From Gallionella sp. (lineage in GTDB: Bacteria > Pseudomonadota > Gammaproteobacteria > Burkholderiales > Gallionellaceae): DNA of 64,000 nucleotides. The stretch covers positions 1 through 64,000 of the forward strand of contig JAQTLM010000008.1 in the NCBI GenBank assembly GCA_028714895.1, read 5' to 3'. The notes under the pieces were generated by a model. It did not search any database. It was given only the letters and a program-made list of their open reading frames with translations, and was not told the origin of the DNA. Positions 1 to 8,244 of this stretch are shown here, in pieces. Made by a program: the position numbers and the translations under genes. Each line of letters opens with the position of its first letter. The first letter of the stretch is position 1.

Positions 1-1576
1 GGCGGGTCAGGAAGGCGAACTGGCGTTCGCTGTTGTAGCCCAGCACCCACTGGTTCCACTGGTTGGCCAGCGTGTCCCAGTTCAGGCGCAGGTTGCGCAG
101 CCACTGCGGCGGGTTGCGCGCCATGAATGGCAGGGCAGCATTGTTGATTACGGCAGCGGACAGGCCGCGTTCGACGCGCGCCGGGGCAATCGCCGCAGTC
201 GGATCGATGCGCACCCAGCCCTGGCCGGCCAGCCATATTTCCGCCCAGGCGTGCGCATCGGACTGGCGCACGATGTAGTAGTTGCCCAGCTCATTGAATT
301 CGCCGCCCTGATAGCCGGTCACGACGCGCGCCGGAATGTGTGCGGCGCGCATCAGGAATACGAAGGCTGAGGCATAGTGTTCGCAGAATCCCTGCCGGGT
401 GGTAAACAGGAAATCGTCTATGCCATGAAGGCCAAGTGGCGGCGGTTCCAGCGTGTGCTGGAAATTTTGCTGGTTGAAATAGGCGAGGGCGGCGCGCGCT
501 ACCGCGGCATCGTCCGCGTTGCCGGCGCGCCATGTTGCGGCAAGCTGCCGGGCGCGCGGATTGAGTGACGGTGGCAGTTGCAGGGCGCGCTGGATTTGCC
601 GTTCGTTTTCGCGCAGATTGGCATGATAGCCGAGATAGGAGCGCGCCTCGTAGCGCAGCCGTGCCTTCACCGGCCCCTTCTGCACCACCTGAAAATCGTA
701 AGTGATGTTGGCGGGCACGGAAATTCTGGCGGGTACGTCGAGCGCGAACAGCCAGGTCTTGTTGTGCGGTTCCAGCGTCACGCTGTAATCGATCGCCTGT
801 TCGGTTTCGGTGAATTGCGGGGTGATGCCGAACGCAGATATACCGGGTGTCCACATGCGCCCGTCAAAATTCCACAGCACCGGCCCGCGCCAGTACATTT
901 GCTCGCGGCGCGGCGGCTTGTCTGCGTAGCTGACACGGAACGCGACTTCCTCCGACAGGATCAGGCGGCTTATGCTGCCTGGCGCCATCTTGTCGTCCAG
1001 CCCGCTAGTGGCGAAGGCATCCTGCGGCAGTCCCCACAGCGGGCCCTGCACGCGCGGGAACAGGAGGAACAGCACCAGTGTCAGCGGGATGGCTTGCAGC
1101 AGCAGGGTTGCGGCGACACGCAGGCGCGGTTTGAATACGATATTTTGCGCATACAAATGCACCCAGGTCGTGACGATGACCAGCAGGGTGGCGAGCATAT
1201 ACAGCGCGGTGGGAATGCTTTGCGAGTAGAAAAAGTTGGTGATGATGATGAAGCAGGCGAGGTAGACCAGCACCGCCGCATCGCGCGGGCTGCGCAGTTC
1301 CATGAATTTCAGCGTGGTGAGCAGGATCAGCAGCGTGACGCCGACCTCGCGCCCGAATAGCGTGTGAAAGTCGATCAGGATGCCGCCCACGCTGGCGAAG
1401 GTAATCGCCAGCAGCAGCCAGCGTGGTGGTAAATGTCCGCTGGTGTAAGTAAGGTAAGCGCGCCACGCCAGCAAGGTGGCGCACAAGGCGCTGACCCATA
1501 ATGGCAGGTGGTCGGCATGCGGCGCGGTGACCATGAGGATGCTGAGCAGCAGGCCGTAGATGAGTTGTTTGCTCAT
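1..1576 (-). CDS. Membrane transglutaminase-like protein (TgpA/DUF3488 type), 3' end cut by window
   Basis: About 525 codons are visible; the C-terminus runs off the left edge. The first ~190 residues are a run of hydrophobic helices. The soluble part carries the transglutaminase triad: Cys in RQGFCEHYASA (~395), His in SDAHAWAEIW (~438) and Asp in VRIDPTAA (~455). ATG at 1576 is the first start before the first helix; no strong Shine-Dalgarno (SD) is seen. Proteins of this family usually follow moxR and a DUF58 gene, both of which lie upstream here on the same strand, although a repeat element and other genes separate them. The trio is generally assumed to act at the envelope; the substrate is unknown. 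Confidence 0.9.
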   Translation of the reverse strand, partial: MSKQLIYGLLLSILMVTAPHADHLPLWVSALCATLLAWRAYLTYTSGHLPPRWLLLAITFASVGGILIDFHTLFGREVGVTLLILLTTLKFMELRSPRDAAVLVYLACFIIITNFFYSQSIPTALYMLATLLVIVTTWVHLYAQNIVFKPRLRVAATLLLQAIPLTLVLFLLFPRVQGPLWGLPQDAFATSGLDDKMAPGSISRLILSEEVAFRVSYADKPPRREQMYWRGPVLWNFDGRMWTPGISAFGITPQFTETEQAIDYSVTLEPHNKTWLFALDVPARISVPANITYDFQVVQKGPVKARLRYEARSYLGYHANLRENERQIQRALQLPPSLNPRARQLAATWRAGNADDAAVARAALAYFNQQNFQHTLEPPPLGLHGIDDFLFTTRQGFCEHYASAFVFLMRAAHIPARVVTGYQGGEFNELGNYYIVRQSDAHAWAEIWLAGQGWVRIDPTAAIAPARVERGLSAAVINNAALPFMARNPPQWLRNLRLNWDTLANQWNQWVLGYNSERQFAFLTR

Positions 1577-1581
1577 TACTT

Positions 1582-1708
1582 CGTCATTCCCGCGCAGGCG
1601 GGAATCCAGATGATTGAAAAATCCCCCGCGAAGCGGGACGATCTTGCTGCTTTGTCTGCTTCGCAGGATATTCGTTTTTGCTGGATTCCCGCCTGCGCGG
1701 GAATGACG
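1582..1708. repeat. 127-bp MITE-like element with 28-bp perfect terminal inverted repeats
   Basis: The first 28 bases (1582-1609) and the last 28 (1681-1708) are exact reverse complements. Each end contains a smaller palindrome of the form ATTCCC-N8-GGGAAT (1586-1605 and 1685-1704), the same layout as the dRS3 repeats of Neisseria. The 71-bp core codes for nothing recognisable. It lies between the DUF58 gene and the transglutaminase gene, just ahead of the latter's start codon, so it may affect co-transcription. Confidence 0.85.
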
Positions 1709-1730
1709 GAAATTAACATTGCGTAGCAGA

Positions 1731-2687
1731 TCATTTTGTTTCAATCACTCCGAACAACGCAATTCGGCGCAGGCATTCATCGCGCTGTGCCATACCGTTG
1801 CTTGCGGGCAATTCGCCATCCGGCAGGCGCAGCCCGTAGCGCAATCCTTGTGCCTCGGCATCCAGCACCCAGCGCGTCATGCGTGCCAATTTGTCTTCGC
1901 CGTTGCGGTCGGGCGCATCGGCAATATCCAGCCACAATTCTTCGCCTACCGGTGCGGAGAACTGCTTGACCTGCAAGCCCTGCCCACGCGCAAATGCTTT
2001 CCAGGCGATGCGCGGCAGGGCGTCGCCCGCCACATAGTTGCGCAGCCCGCTGAAGTCGTCGTCGCCGGTGATGTTGCGCTTGCCCGCGCCGTCCGGTGCG
2101 GTGCCGGCTGGCAGCGGTGCGCCGGGCATGGGCTTGGGATAAACCAGGCAGCGCGTGTCGAAATGCAGGTATGACCAGGCATGGAACAGGCCGAGCGGGA
2201 ATTCGGTATGCAGCGTCAGTTTGCCCAGGGCCAGCCAGCCGCGCCGCGTGGCAGGCACAGGGAACGCGACTTCGCTGTCTTGCCGGGCGGGTACATCGAA
2301 GCTGACCGTGTTGCCATCGCCGTTGCGCAGGCACAGTTGGTAGCGCGGCAACTTGCCGTGATTGTGGAAGTGCAGCACAAATTGTGCAGCCCCGCCGCTG
2401 AACACGGCATCGGCATGGCCGGCGCGGATCTCAAGGTGTGCGAGATTACGAAAGGCGTGCAGCATGGACATCACCGCCATCATCGCCAGCAAAAAAGTCA
2501 GCACGTAGCCGAGGCTGAGGTTGTAGTTGATGTCGCCGAGCAGCATCAGCACCAGCACGAAGGCCAGCGCCAAGCCTTGCCGGGTGGGCAGGATGAAGAT
2601 ACGGCGTTGCGTGAGGGTGACGGTTCCGCTCTCTATTTTTGGGCGGAATAGCCAGATGCGGAAGCGTTGTTTAAGTGCGGTCAGCAC
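1731..2687 (-). CDS. DUF58 domain-containing protein
   Basis: 318 residues. Two hydrophobic helices near residues 35-75 anchor a soluble domain containing the DUF58 signature YVAGDALPRIAWKAFARGQG (about residues 220-240), followed by a VWA-like strand ELWLDIAD. The start is GTG at 2687, which overlaps the TGA that ends the frame-corrected upstream reading frame (2681-2683), suggesting former translational coupling. DUF58 proteins are commonly encoded between moxR and a transglutaminase gene and may be targets of the MoxR chaperone; the molecular role is unknown. Confidence 0.88.
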   Translation of the reverse strand: MLTALKQRFRIWLFRPKIESGTVTLTQRRIFILPTRQGLALAFVLVLMLLGDINYNLSLGYVLTFLLAMMAVMSMLHAFRNLAHLEIRAGHADAVFSGGAAQFVLHFHNHGKLPRYQLCLRNGDGNTVSFDVPARQDSEVAFPVPATRRGWLALGKLTLHTEFPLGLFHAWSYLHFDTRCLVYPKPMPGAPLPAGTAPDGAGKRNITGDDDFSGLRNYVAGDALPRIAWKAFARGQGLQVKQFSAPVGEELWLDIADAPDRNGEDKLARMTRWVLDAEAQGLRYGLRLPDGELPASNGMAQRDECLRRIALFGVIETK

Positions 2688-2859
2688 AGGGTGATTTTTT
2701 GCGGAACCCTGCCTTCCTTAAAATGGCAATGCACGGCGTCACGCACTTGCTGATGCAAGCTCTTCACGTCATCCGCTCGGTGAAGATGGGTTCACCCAAG
2801 GCACGGGCAATCAATCCGCCTTCAGGGGCTTCTTCGACAATAAACAGAATTTCGTTCAT
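2681..2859 (-). pseudogene. Short HicB-like (MNEI..EEAPEGG) protein, frameshifted
   Basis: Frame 1 from ATG 2859 reads MNEILFIVEEAPEGGLIARA then GEPIFTERMT and stops at 2764. Shifting one base after the Glu codon near 2775 opens a second frame reading DDVKSLHQQVRDAVHCHFKE and ending at TGA 2681. Together they match the two halves of a widespread ~65-residue family whose C-terminus has the form LR..VRDAVRCHF (often misnamed 2-oxoisovalerate dehydrogenase). Loss of one G in GAG(G)CGGATGAC explains the break. It could be a real pseudogene or a sequencing error. The function of the family is not established. Confidence 0.7.
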
Positions 2860-2959
2860 GGTCAGCCTTTCGATAGGGTGTGGAATCCATTCTAGCATTG
2901 CCCGGCGTTTGACATGGCTTCCACATTTTTGCGGGGCGGGCAACGAGTTGCCCGCCAAT

Positions 2960-3373
2960 TTATTGGTCGGGTATGCGCAACAAGGCCAAGGCGTGCACGA
3001 TTTCGCACACCATGATCTTTTGTTCGGGGGTCAGGCGCTGGAAATCCTCCAGCAGGGTGGCGATAGTTTCATCACCGTAGACGCCCCTCTCCTCCTCGAC
3101 CTTCAGCACCCCCGCATTTTTTTCGCTTTCCCCGTAGTGCAACCAATGGGGGGAAGCTTTCAGCCATTTCGCCAGGATACGAATTTTATCTTCTGCGGGA
3201 ATGGCTTCACCGTTGATCCACTTGCGCACAGCTTGCGCGGTAACCGGTTTGCCCGGATAGCGCCGGTTGAATTCACGCGCGACCAACGTGGGGCTGGCAA
3301 TACCGATCCCGGCATCGTTGAGCAGGCGCGTCAGGCGCTTGCTAAAGACTTCCTTCTCATGCATTAGGCTCAT
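2960..3373 (-). CDS. Small HTH (XRE-like) transcriptional regulator
   Basis: 137 residues. Residues ~25-80 look like a lambda-repressor-type helix-turn-helix, with ...TAQAVRKWINGEAIPAEDK at the recognition-helix position, followed by a short C-terminal helical tail (LTPEQKIMVCEIVHALALL). ATG at 3373 or 3364 (MHEKEV) could start it. It is divergent from the diguanylate cyclase gene, with about 40 bp between them, so it may control that gene or itself. Targets are unknown. Confidence 0.7.
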   Translation of the reverse strand: MSLMHEKEVFSKRLTRLLNDAGIGIASPTLVAREFNRRYPGKPVTAQAVRKWINGEAIPAEDKIRILAKWLKASPHWLHYGESEKNAGVLKVEEERGVYGDETIATLLEDFQRLTPEQKIMVCEIVHALALLRIPDQ

Positions 3374-3415
3374 GAATGAAAACTAACATTTTGAGGGTAA
3401 CTGCCGGTTGTTTTT

Positions 3416-4084
3416 GTGAGTAACCGAAAGTACAATCAAAAAATACAATTCAGGTTCAATATCATGCATCCATTGTTAAGTCGCCAACTGCAACATTACA
3501 TGGGCGCAGACTTCGTCGTGCCCGATGGGGAAATGCGCGATTTGTTTGCGGCAATAAGCGGTCATTATCGGGAACTGGAATATTTGGCGCGTTTCGACCA
3601 TCTTACCGGTGTCGCGAACCGCCATTATTTTGTCGAAATGGTGGAGGCGGAAATAGCTCGTTCATCGCGTTATGGCAAGCCGCTTTCGATACTGATGATG
3701 GATATAGACCAGTTCAAGGAAATTAATGACGTTTATGGCCATCAAGCTGGGGATATTATCCTTCGGGCTTTATGCGAAACATGCAAAATTGTCTTGCGTG
3801 CAGTTGATATTGTTGGTCGATGGGGTGGCGATGAATTTGCGATATTATTGCCGGAAACGCCGTCTACAATAGCGTCCCACGTGGCAGAGCGTTTGAGGGT
3901 CGCCATTGAGAGCACGGTGGTCGATTTAGAGATGCATTCCCCGTTTCATTTTTCGGTATCCATCGGGTGCGCCTCCCGTAACGCCAAGGATGACAATCTG
4001 GACACCCTTCTTAATCTCGCGGATAAGGCTCTCTACGATGCGAAACGCACCGGGCGCAACCGGGTTTGCGTTGCAGCGCAGTAA
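3416..4084 (+). CDS. Diguanylate cyclase (single GGDEF domain)
   Basis: 222 residues, almost all GGDEF domain. The FDHLTGVANR start of the domain, the MDIDQFKEINDVYGH metal/GTP loop and the catalytic GRWGGDEFAILLPE motif (~140-150) are all intact, so c-di-GMP synthesis from two GTP is expected. No RxxD inhibitory site is obvious just before GGDEF. The N-terminal ~45 residues show no known sensor. GTG 3416 gives the longest form; ATG 3463 (MHPLLSRQ) is an alternative, and neither has a clear SD. Confidence 0.88.
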   Translation: MSNRKYNQKIQFRFNIMHPLLSRQLQHYMGADFVVPDGEMRDLFAAISGHYRELEYLARFDHLTGVANRHYFVEMVEAEIARSSRYGKPLSILMMDIDQFKEINDVYGHQAGDIILRALCETCKIVLRAVDIVGRWGGDEFAILLPETPSTIASHVAERLRVAIESTVVDLEMHSPFHFSVSIGCASRNAKDDNLDTLLNLADKALYDAKRTGRNRVCVAAQ

Positions 4085-4163
4085 ATCCGGCGCCTGAAAT
4101 TCAGGCATGAGATGTTTGAACGTCCGCTGATGCTGGCTGCCAGGCCAGCCGTGGTCATGCGGC

Positions 4164-5096
4164 TTACGGGATGGCGACCGCCTCGATCAATTCGCGCACC
4201 AGCGTATCGCTGTTTTGCTTCTGGTATTCGCCGACCGCCTGCAGGCGGTGGCTGACGACGCCAGAGAGGATTGCCTGTATGTCTTCCGGGATGACCGCGT
4301 CGCGTTCGTCGAGCAATGCCCAGGCGCGTGCGGCGGAGAGCAGCGCCAGCCCGGCGCGCGGACTGAGGCCGTGCGTGTAGCGCGCCGATTCGCGCGTATG
4401 GCGCAGGATGGCCTGGAGATAGTCGAGCAGCGCGGGGGAGACGAATACCTGCCGGACGCGCTGTTGCAGCGCCAGCAGCTCGGCGCTTTCCATCTGCGGG
4501 CTGAGGCCGGCGATGATCTCGCGCCGGTCCACGCCGGACAGCAGGCCGCGCTCCGCCTGCGCATCGGGGTAGCCCATCTGGATGCGCATCAGGAAGCGGT
4601 CGAGCTGCGATTCCGGCAGCGGGAAGGTGCCGACCTGGTGCAGCGGGTTTTGCGTGGCGATGACGAAAAACGGCGCGGGCAGCGGGCGCGTTATGCCTTC
4701 GATGGTCACCTGCTGCTCTTCCATTGCTTCCAGCAGGGCGCTCTGCGCCTTGGGTGTGGCGCGGTTTACTTCATCCGCCAGGATCATCTGCGCGAAAATC
4801 GGGCCGGGGTGAAACTCGAACTTGCCGCCGGTCGAATCGGAGCCGCCGCGCTGGTACACCGACACGCCGAGGATGTCGGCGGGCAGCAGGTCGCTGGTGA
4901 ACTGGATGCGCCGGAACTGCAAGTCCAGCGTGCGCGCCAGCATCTGCGCCAGCGTGGTCTTGCCGACGCCGGGCAGGTCCTCGATGAGCAGGTGGCCGCG
5001 CGCCAGCAGGCAGGCGAGCGCGAGGCGGATCTGCTGCGGCTTGCCGAGGATGATCTGCTCGGCCTGGCGGATGACGTTTTTCAAGGATTGGCTCAT
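4164..5096 (-). CDS. MoxR-family AAA+ ATPase
   Basis: 310 residues. Walker A PGVGKTTLAQ (residues ~42-51), Walker B ILADEVNRA (~106-113), sensor 1 IATQNP and the MoxR-type C-terminal lid are present. MoxR ATPases are thought to act as chaperones in assembly or activation of partner complexes, often with VWA or DUF58 proteins. Here the expected DUF58 and transglutaminase genes are 1.5 kb downstream on the same strand rather than adjacent. The start ATG 5096 fits the family N-terminus. Confidence 0.93.
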   Translation of the reverse strand: MSQSLKNVIRQAEQIILGKPQQIRLALACLLARGHLLIEDLPGVGKTTLAQMLARTLDLQFRRIQFTSDLLPADILGVSVYQRGGSDSTGGKFEFHPGPIFAQMILADEVNRATPKAQSALLEAMEEQQVTIEGITRPLPAPFFVIATQNPLHQVGTFPLPESQLDRFLMRIQMGYPDAQAERGLLSGVDRREIIAGLSPQMESAELLALQQRVRQVFVSPALLDYLQAILRHTRESARYTHGLSPRAGLALLSAARAWALLDERDAVIPEDIQAILSGVVSHRLQAVGEYQKQNSDTLVRELIEAVAIP

Positions 5097-5117
5097 GGCG
5101 CTCCGTAGAGTTCATGT

Positions 5118-5151
5118 CCGTTCGCCCTGAGCTTGTCGAAGGGGCGAACGG
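5118..5151. repeat. Dispersed palindromic repeat (CCGTTCGCCC ... GGGCGAACGG)
   Basis: A 10-bp stem (5118-5127 with 5142-5151) encloses TGAGCTTGTCGAAG. Sequences of this TTCGCCCTGAGC..GTCGAAGGG type are scattered between genes in many proteobacterial genomes. It lies in the short gap upstream of moxR. It has no T tract on either strand, so it is not a standard terminator. Confidence 0.6.
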
Positions 5152-5163
5152 CTCGTGGGTAGA

Positions 5164-5532
5164 TCAAAGCAAAATCGCCGCAACCACTTTGCGGCCTTCC
5201 GCCACCAGGATGTTGTAGGTGCGGCACGCCGCCGGGGTGGCCATGCACTCTACGCCGATGCCGGCATCGGTCAATGCGCGGTACAGGCGCGGGTGCGGGA
5301 AGCGTTGCTGCATGCCGGTGCCGAGCAGCAATACGTCCGGCTTGATTGCGAGGAACCAGGCGAAATGGGTTTCATCCAGCGCATCGAAACCGGCGGCATT
5401 CCAATCGCTGCGTACCTCTTCCGCCAGCACCACGACGCTGCGCTCATGGCGCTCGCCGTTGACCATGACGTGATCCGCACCGTATGCGGTGAACAGTTTG
5501 GTGTCGCCGAGATTGGCCAGTTGCAGTTTCAA
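5164..5532 (-). CDS. DUF498/Mth938-domain protein
   Basis: 122 residues from TTG 5532. This start has an AGGA SD 7-8 bases upstream and gives the family-typical N-terminus (M)KLQLANLGDTKLFTAYG; the longer open frame to 5709 has no family resemblance and runs into the divergent gene's promoter. The body (...KPDVLLLGTGMQQRFP, ...GVECMATPAACRTYNILVAE) matches the Mth938/NDUFAF3-like fold. Eukaryotic relatives are complex I assembly factors; the bacterial role is undefined. It is divergent from the aminotransferase. Confidence 0.82.
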   Translation of the reverse strand: MKLQLANLGDTKLFTAYGADHVMVNGERHERSVVVLAEEVRSDWNAAGFDALDETHFAWFLAIKPDVLLLGTGMQQRFPHPRLYRALTDAGIGVECMATPAACRTYNILVAEGRKVVAAILL

Positions 5533-5674
5533 AGATTCGTCCTCATTTTGTCGTATGGCATTTGCTGTGCAGGGGCGGCGCGGGTAAAATCGCGCCCCTT
5601 GCTGCTTTATGCCGGATTCTACCATTTGGAAATGGCGGAACGTACCGGCCAGCATTCCGGATAACAGGTGAACC

Positions 5675-6904
5675 GTGAAACCAATATTGAAATCGACCAA
5701 GCTTTCCAACGTGTGCTACGACATCCGCGGGCCGGTGATGGAACGCGCCAAGCAGATGGAGGAAGAGGGTCAGCGCATCATCAAGCTGAACATCGGCAAC
5801 CTTGCGCCGTTCGGTTTCGAGGCGCCGGAGGAGATCCAGCGGGATGTGATCCTCAATATGCCGAATTCGTCCGGCTATTCCGATTCCAAGGGCATGTTCG
5901 CGGCGCGCAAGGCGATCATGCACTACAGCCAGTCGAAGAACATCAGGGGCGTCGGGCTGGAGGACATCTACATCGGCAACGGCGCGTCGGAACTGATCGT
6001 GATGACGATGCAGGGGCTGCTCAATACCGGCGACGAGGTGCTGGTGCCTGCGCCGGATTACCCGCTGTGGACGGCGGCGGTCACGCTGGCCGGCGGCACG
6101 CCGCGCCACTACATCTGCGACGAACAGAACGAGTGGATGCCGGACCTTGCCGACATCCGCAGCAAGATCACGCCGAATACGCGCGCCATCGTTGTCATCA
6201 ACCCGAACAACCCGACCGGCGCGCTGTATTCCGACGAAATCCTGAAGGAGATCGTCCAGATTGCGCGCGAGCACGAGCTCATCGTCTTCGCCGACGAGAT
6301 TTACGACAAGATGCTGTACGACGGCGCGACGCACACCTCGATCGCCTCACTGGCCGACGATATCCTGTTCATCACGATGAACGGCCTGTCGAAGAACTAC
6401 CGCGCCTGCGGCTACCGCGCCGGCTGGATGGTGGTGTCGGGCGAGAAAAAGCATGCGCAGGATTACATCAACGGGCTGACCATCCTGGCTTCGATGCGGC
6501 TGTGCTCCAACGTGCCCGGCCAGTTTGCCATCCAGACTGCGCTGGGCGGCTACCAGAGCATCAACGACCTGGTTGCGCCAAACGGACGCTTGTGCAAGCA
6601 GCGTGATCTGGCCTACAAGCTGCTTACCGCGATTCCCGGCGTGACCTGCGTCAAGCCCAAGGCTGCGCTGTACCTGTTTCCGCGCTTCGATCCGAAAATC
6701 TACCCGATCGAGGACGACCAGAAATTCATTCTGGAATTGCTCGAAACAGAGAAGGTCTTGGTGGTACAGGGCAGCGGCTTCAACTGGATACACCCCGACC
6801 ATATTCGCGTGGTGTTCCTGCCCAATGTGGATGATCTGGTCGAAGCGATCGGGCGTATTGCGCGTTTTTTGGAAAGCTACCGCAAGAAACACGGCACGAA
6901 TTAA
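5675..6904 (+). CDS. alaA: AlaA-type alanine/glutamate aminotransferase
   Basis: 409 residues, PLP-dependent fold-type I (class I/II). It resembles E. coli AlaA along its whole length by recall: NVCYDIRGPV near the start, GYSDSKGMFAARKAI, the INPNNPTGA loop (~175-183), DEIYDKMLYD, and NGLSKNYRACGYRAGW with the PLP lysine at K240. Such enzymes form alanine from pyruvate and glutamate. The GTG start at 5675 follows an AGGTGA SD with a tight gap. The stop overlaps the first possible start of hom (TAATG), so co-expression with hom and thrC is likely. Confidence 0.88.
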   Translation: MKPILKSTKLSNVCYDIRGPVMERAKQMEEEGQRIIKLNIGNLAPFGFEAPEEIQRDVILNMPNSSGYSDSKGMFAARKAIMHYSQSKNIRGVGLEDIYIGNGASELIVMTMQGLLNTGDEVLVPAPDYPLWTAAVTLAGGTPRHYICDEQNEWMPDLADIRSKITPNTRAIVVINPNNPTGALYSDEILKEIVQIAREHELIVFADEIYDKMLYDGATHTSIASLADDILFITMNGLSKNYRACGYRAGWMVVSGEKKHAQDYINGLTILASMRLCSNVPGQFAIQTALGGYQSINDLVAPNGRLCKQRDLAYKLLTAIPGVTCVKPKAALYLFPRFDPKIYPIEDDQKFILELLETEKVLVVQGSGFNWIHPDHIRVVFLPNVDDLVEAIGRIARFLESYRKKHGTN

Positions 6905-6915
6905 TGGAAGAGAAA

Positions 6916-8232
6916 ATGAGCATTAAACCAATCAACGTAGGGCTCCTCGGCATCGGTACAGTCGGCGGCGGCACTTTCACCGTATTGCAACGCAACGCGG
7001 AAGAGATCGCGCGCCGTGCCGGGCGGCCGATCCGCATCACCGTGGTGGCGGACAAGAACCTGGAGCTGGCGAAGCAGGTCACCGGCGGCGCATGCCGCAT
7101 CACCGATGATGCGTTTTCCGTGGTGAGTGACCCGGAAGTGGATATCGTCGTTGAACTGATCGGCGGCTACGGCGTGGCGAAAGAGCTGGTGCTGAAGGCG
7201 ATTGCGAACGGCAAGCACGTGGTCACCGCCAACAAGGCCTTGCTGGCGACGCACGGCAACGAGATTTTCAAGGCGGCGCAGGACAAGGGCGTGATGGTCG
7301 CATTCGAGGCGGCGGTGGCGGGCGGCATCCCTATCATCAAGGCGCTGCGCGAAGGCTTGACCGCGAACCGCATCCAGTGGATCGCCGGGATCATCAACGG
7401 CACGACCAATTTCATCCTGTCCGAGATGCGCGACAAGGGCTTGAGCTTCGACACCGTGCTGAAAGAGGCGCAGCGCCTGGGTTACGCTGAAGCCGACCCG
7501 ACCTTCGACATCGAAGGCGTGGACGCGGCGCACAAGATTACCATCCTGTCTGCGCTGGCGTTCGGTATCCCGATGCAGTTCGACAAGGCGTACATCGAAG
7601 GCATCAGCAAGCTGGATGCCACCGACATCCGCTACGCCGAACAACTCGGCTATCGCATCAAGCTGCTCGGCATCACCCGGCGCACGGCGGAAGGCGTGGA
7701 ACTGCGCGTGCACCCCACGCTGATCCCAAGCAAACGCCTGATCGCCAATGTCGAAGGCGCGATGAATGCGGTGCTGGTGCAGGGCGATGCGGTCGGTGCG
7801 ACGCTGTATTACGGCAAGGGTGCGGGCGCAGAACCAACCGCCAGCGCGGTGATCGCCGATCTGGTCGACGTGACGCGCATGCATACCGCCGACCCGGAAC
7901 ACCGCGTGCCGCATCTGGCGTTCCAGCCGGACCAGTTGTCCGATTTGCCGATTCTCCCGATGGATGACGTCACCACCAGCTACTACCTGCGCCTGCGCGT
8001 GCAGGACAAGCCGGGCGTGCTGGCCGACATCACGCGCATCCTCGCCGACGAGCAGATTTCCATCGATGCGGTGATCCAGAAGGAGCCCGCCGAAGGCGAA
8101 GAGCAGACCGACCTGATCCTGCTCACCCACCAGACGCGCGAGAAGCGCATCAACGCGGCGATTGCGAAGACGGAAGCGCTGCCGGTGGTGGCGGGCAAGG
8201 TGACAAGGCTGCGGCTGGAACAACTCGGTTAA
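6916..8232 (+). CDS. hom: Homoserine dehydrogenase
   Basis: 438 residues. N-terminal NAD(P)-binding fold (GLLGIGTVGGG), central catalytic domain (GIINGTTNFILSEM, LGYAEADPTFDIEGVDAAHK) and a C-terminal ACT domain (RLRVQDKPGVLADITRILAD, ~355-430) typical of threonine-feedback-regulated enzymes. It reduces aspartate semialdehyde to homoserine. ATG 6916 is chosen because GGAAGAGA lies just upstream; ATG 6904 overlaps the aminotransferase stop and is an alternative adding four residues. thrC follows directly. Confidence 0.95.
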   Translation: MSIKPINVGLLGIGTVGGGTFTVLQRNAEEIARRAGRPIRITVVADKNLELAKQVTGGACRITDDAFSVVSDPEVDIVVELIGGYGVAKELVLKAIANGKHVVTANKALLATHGNEIFKAAQDKGVMVAFEAAVAGGIPIIKALREGLTANRIQWIAGIINGTTNFILSEMRDKGLSFDTVLKEAQRLGYAEADPTFDIEGVDAAHKITILSALAFGIPMQFDKAYIEGISKLDATDIRYAEQLGYRIKLLGITRRTAEGVELRVHPTLIPSKRLIANVEGAMNAVLVQGDAVGATLYYGKGAGAEPTASAVIADLVDVTRMHTADPEHRVPHLAFQPDQLSDLPILPMDDVTTSYYLRLRVQDKPGVLADITRILADEQISIDAVIQKEPAEGEEQTDLILLTHQTREKRINAAIAKTEALPVVAGKVTRLRLEQLG

Positions 8233-8244
8233 GAAAACACCAAC

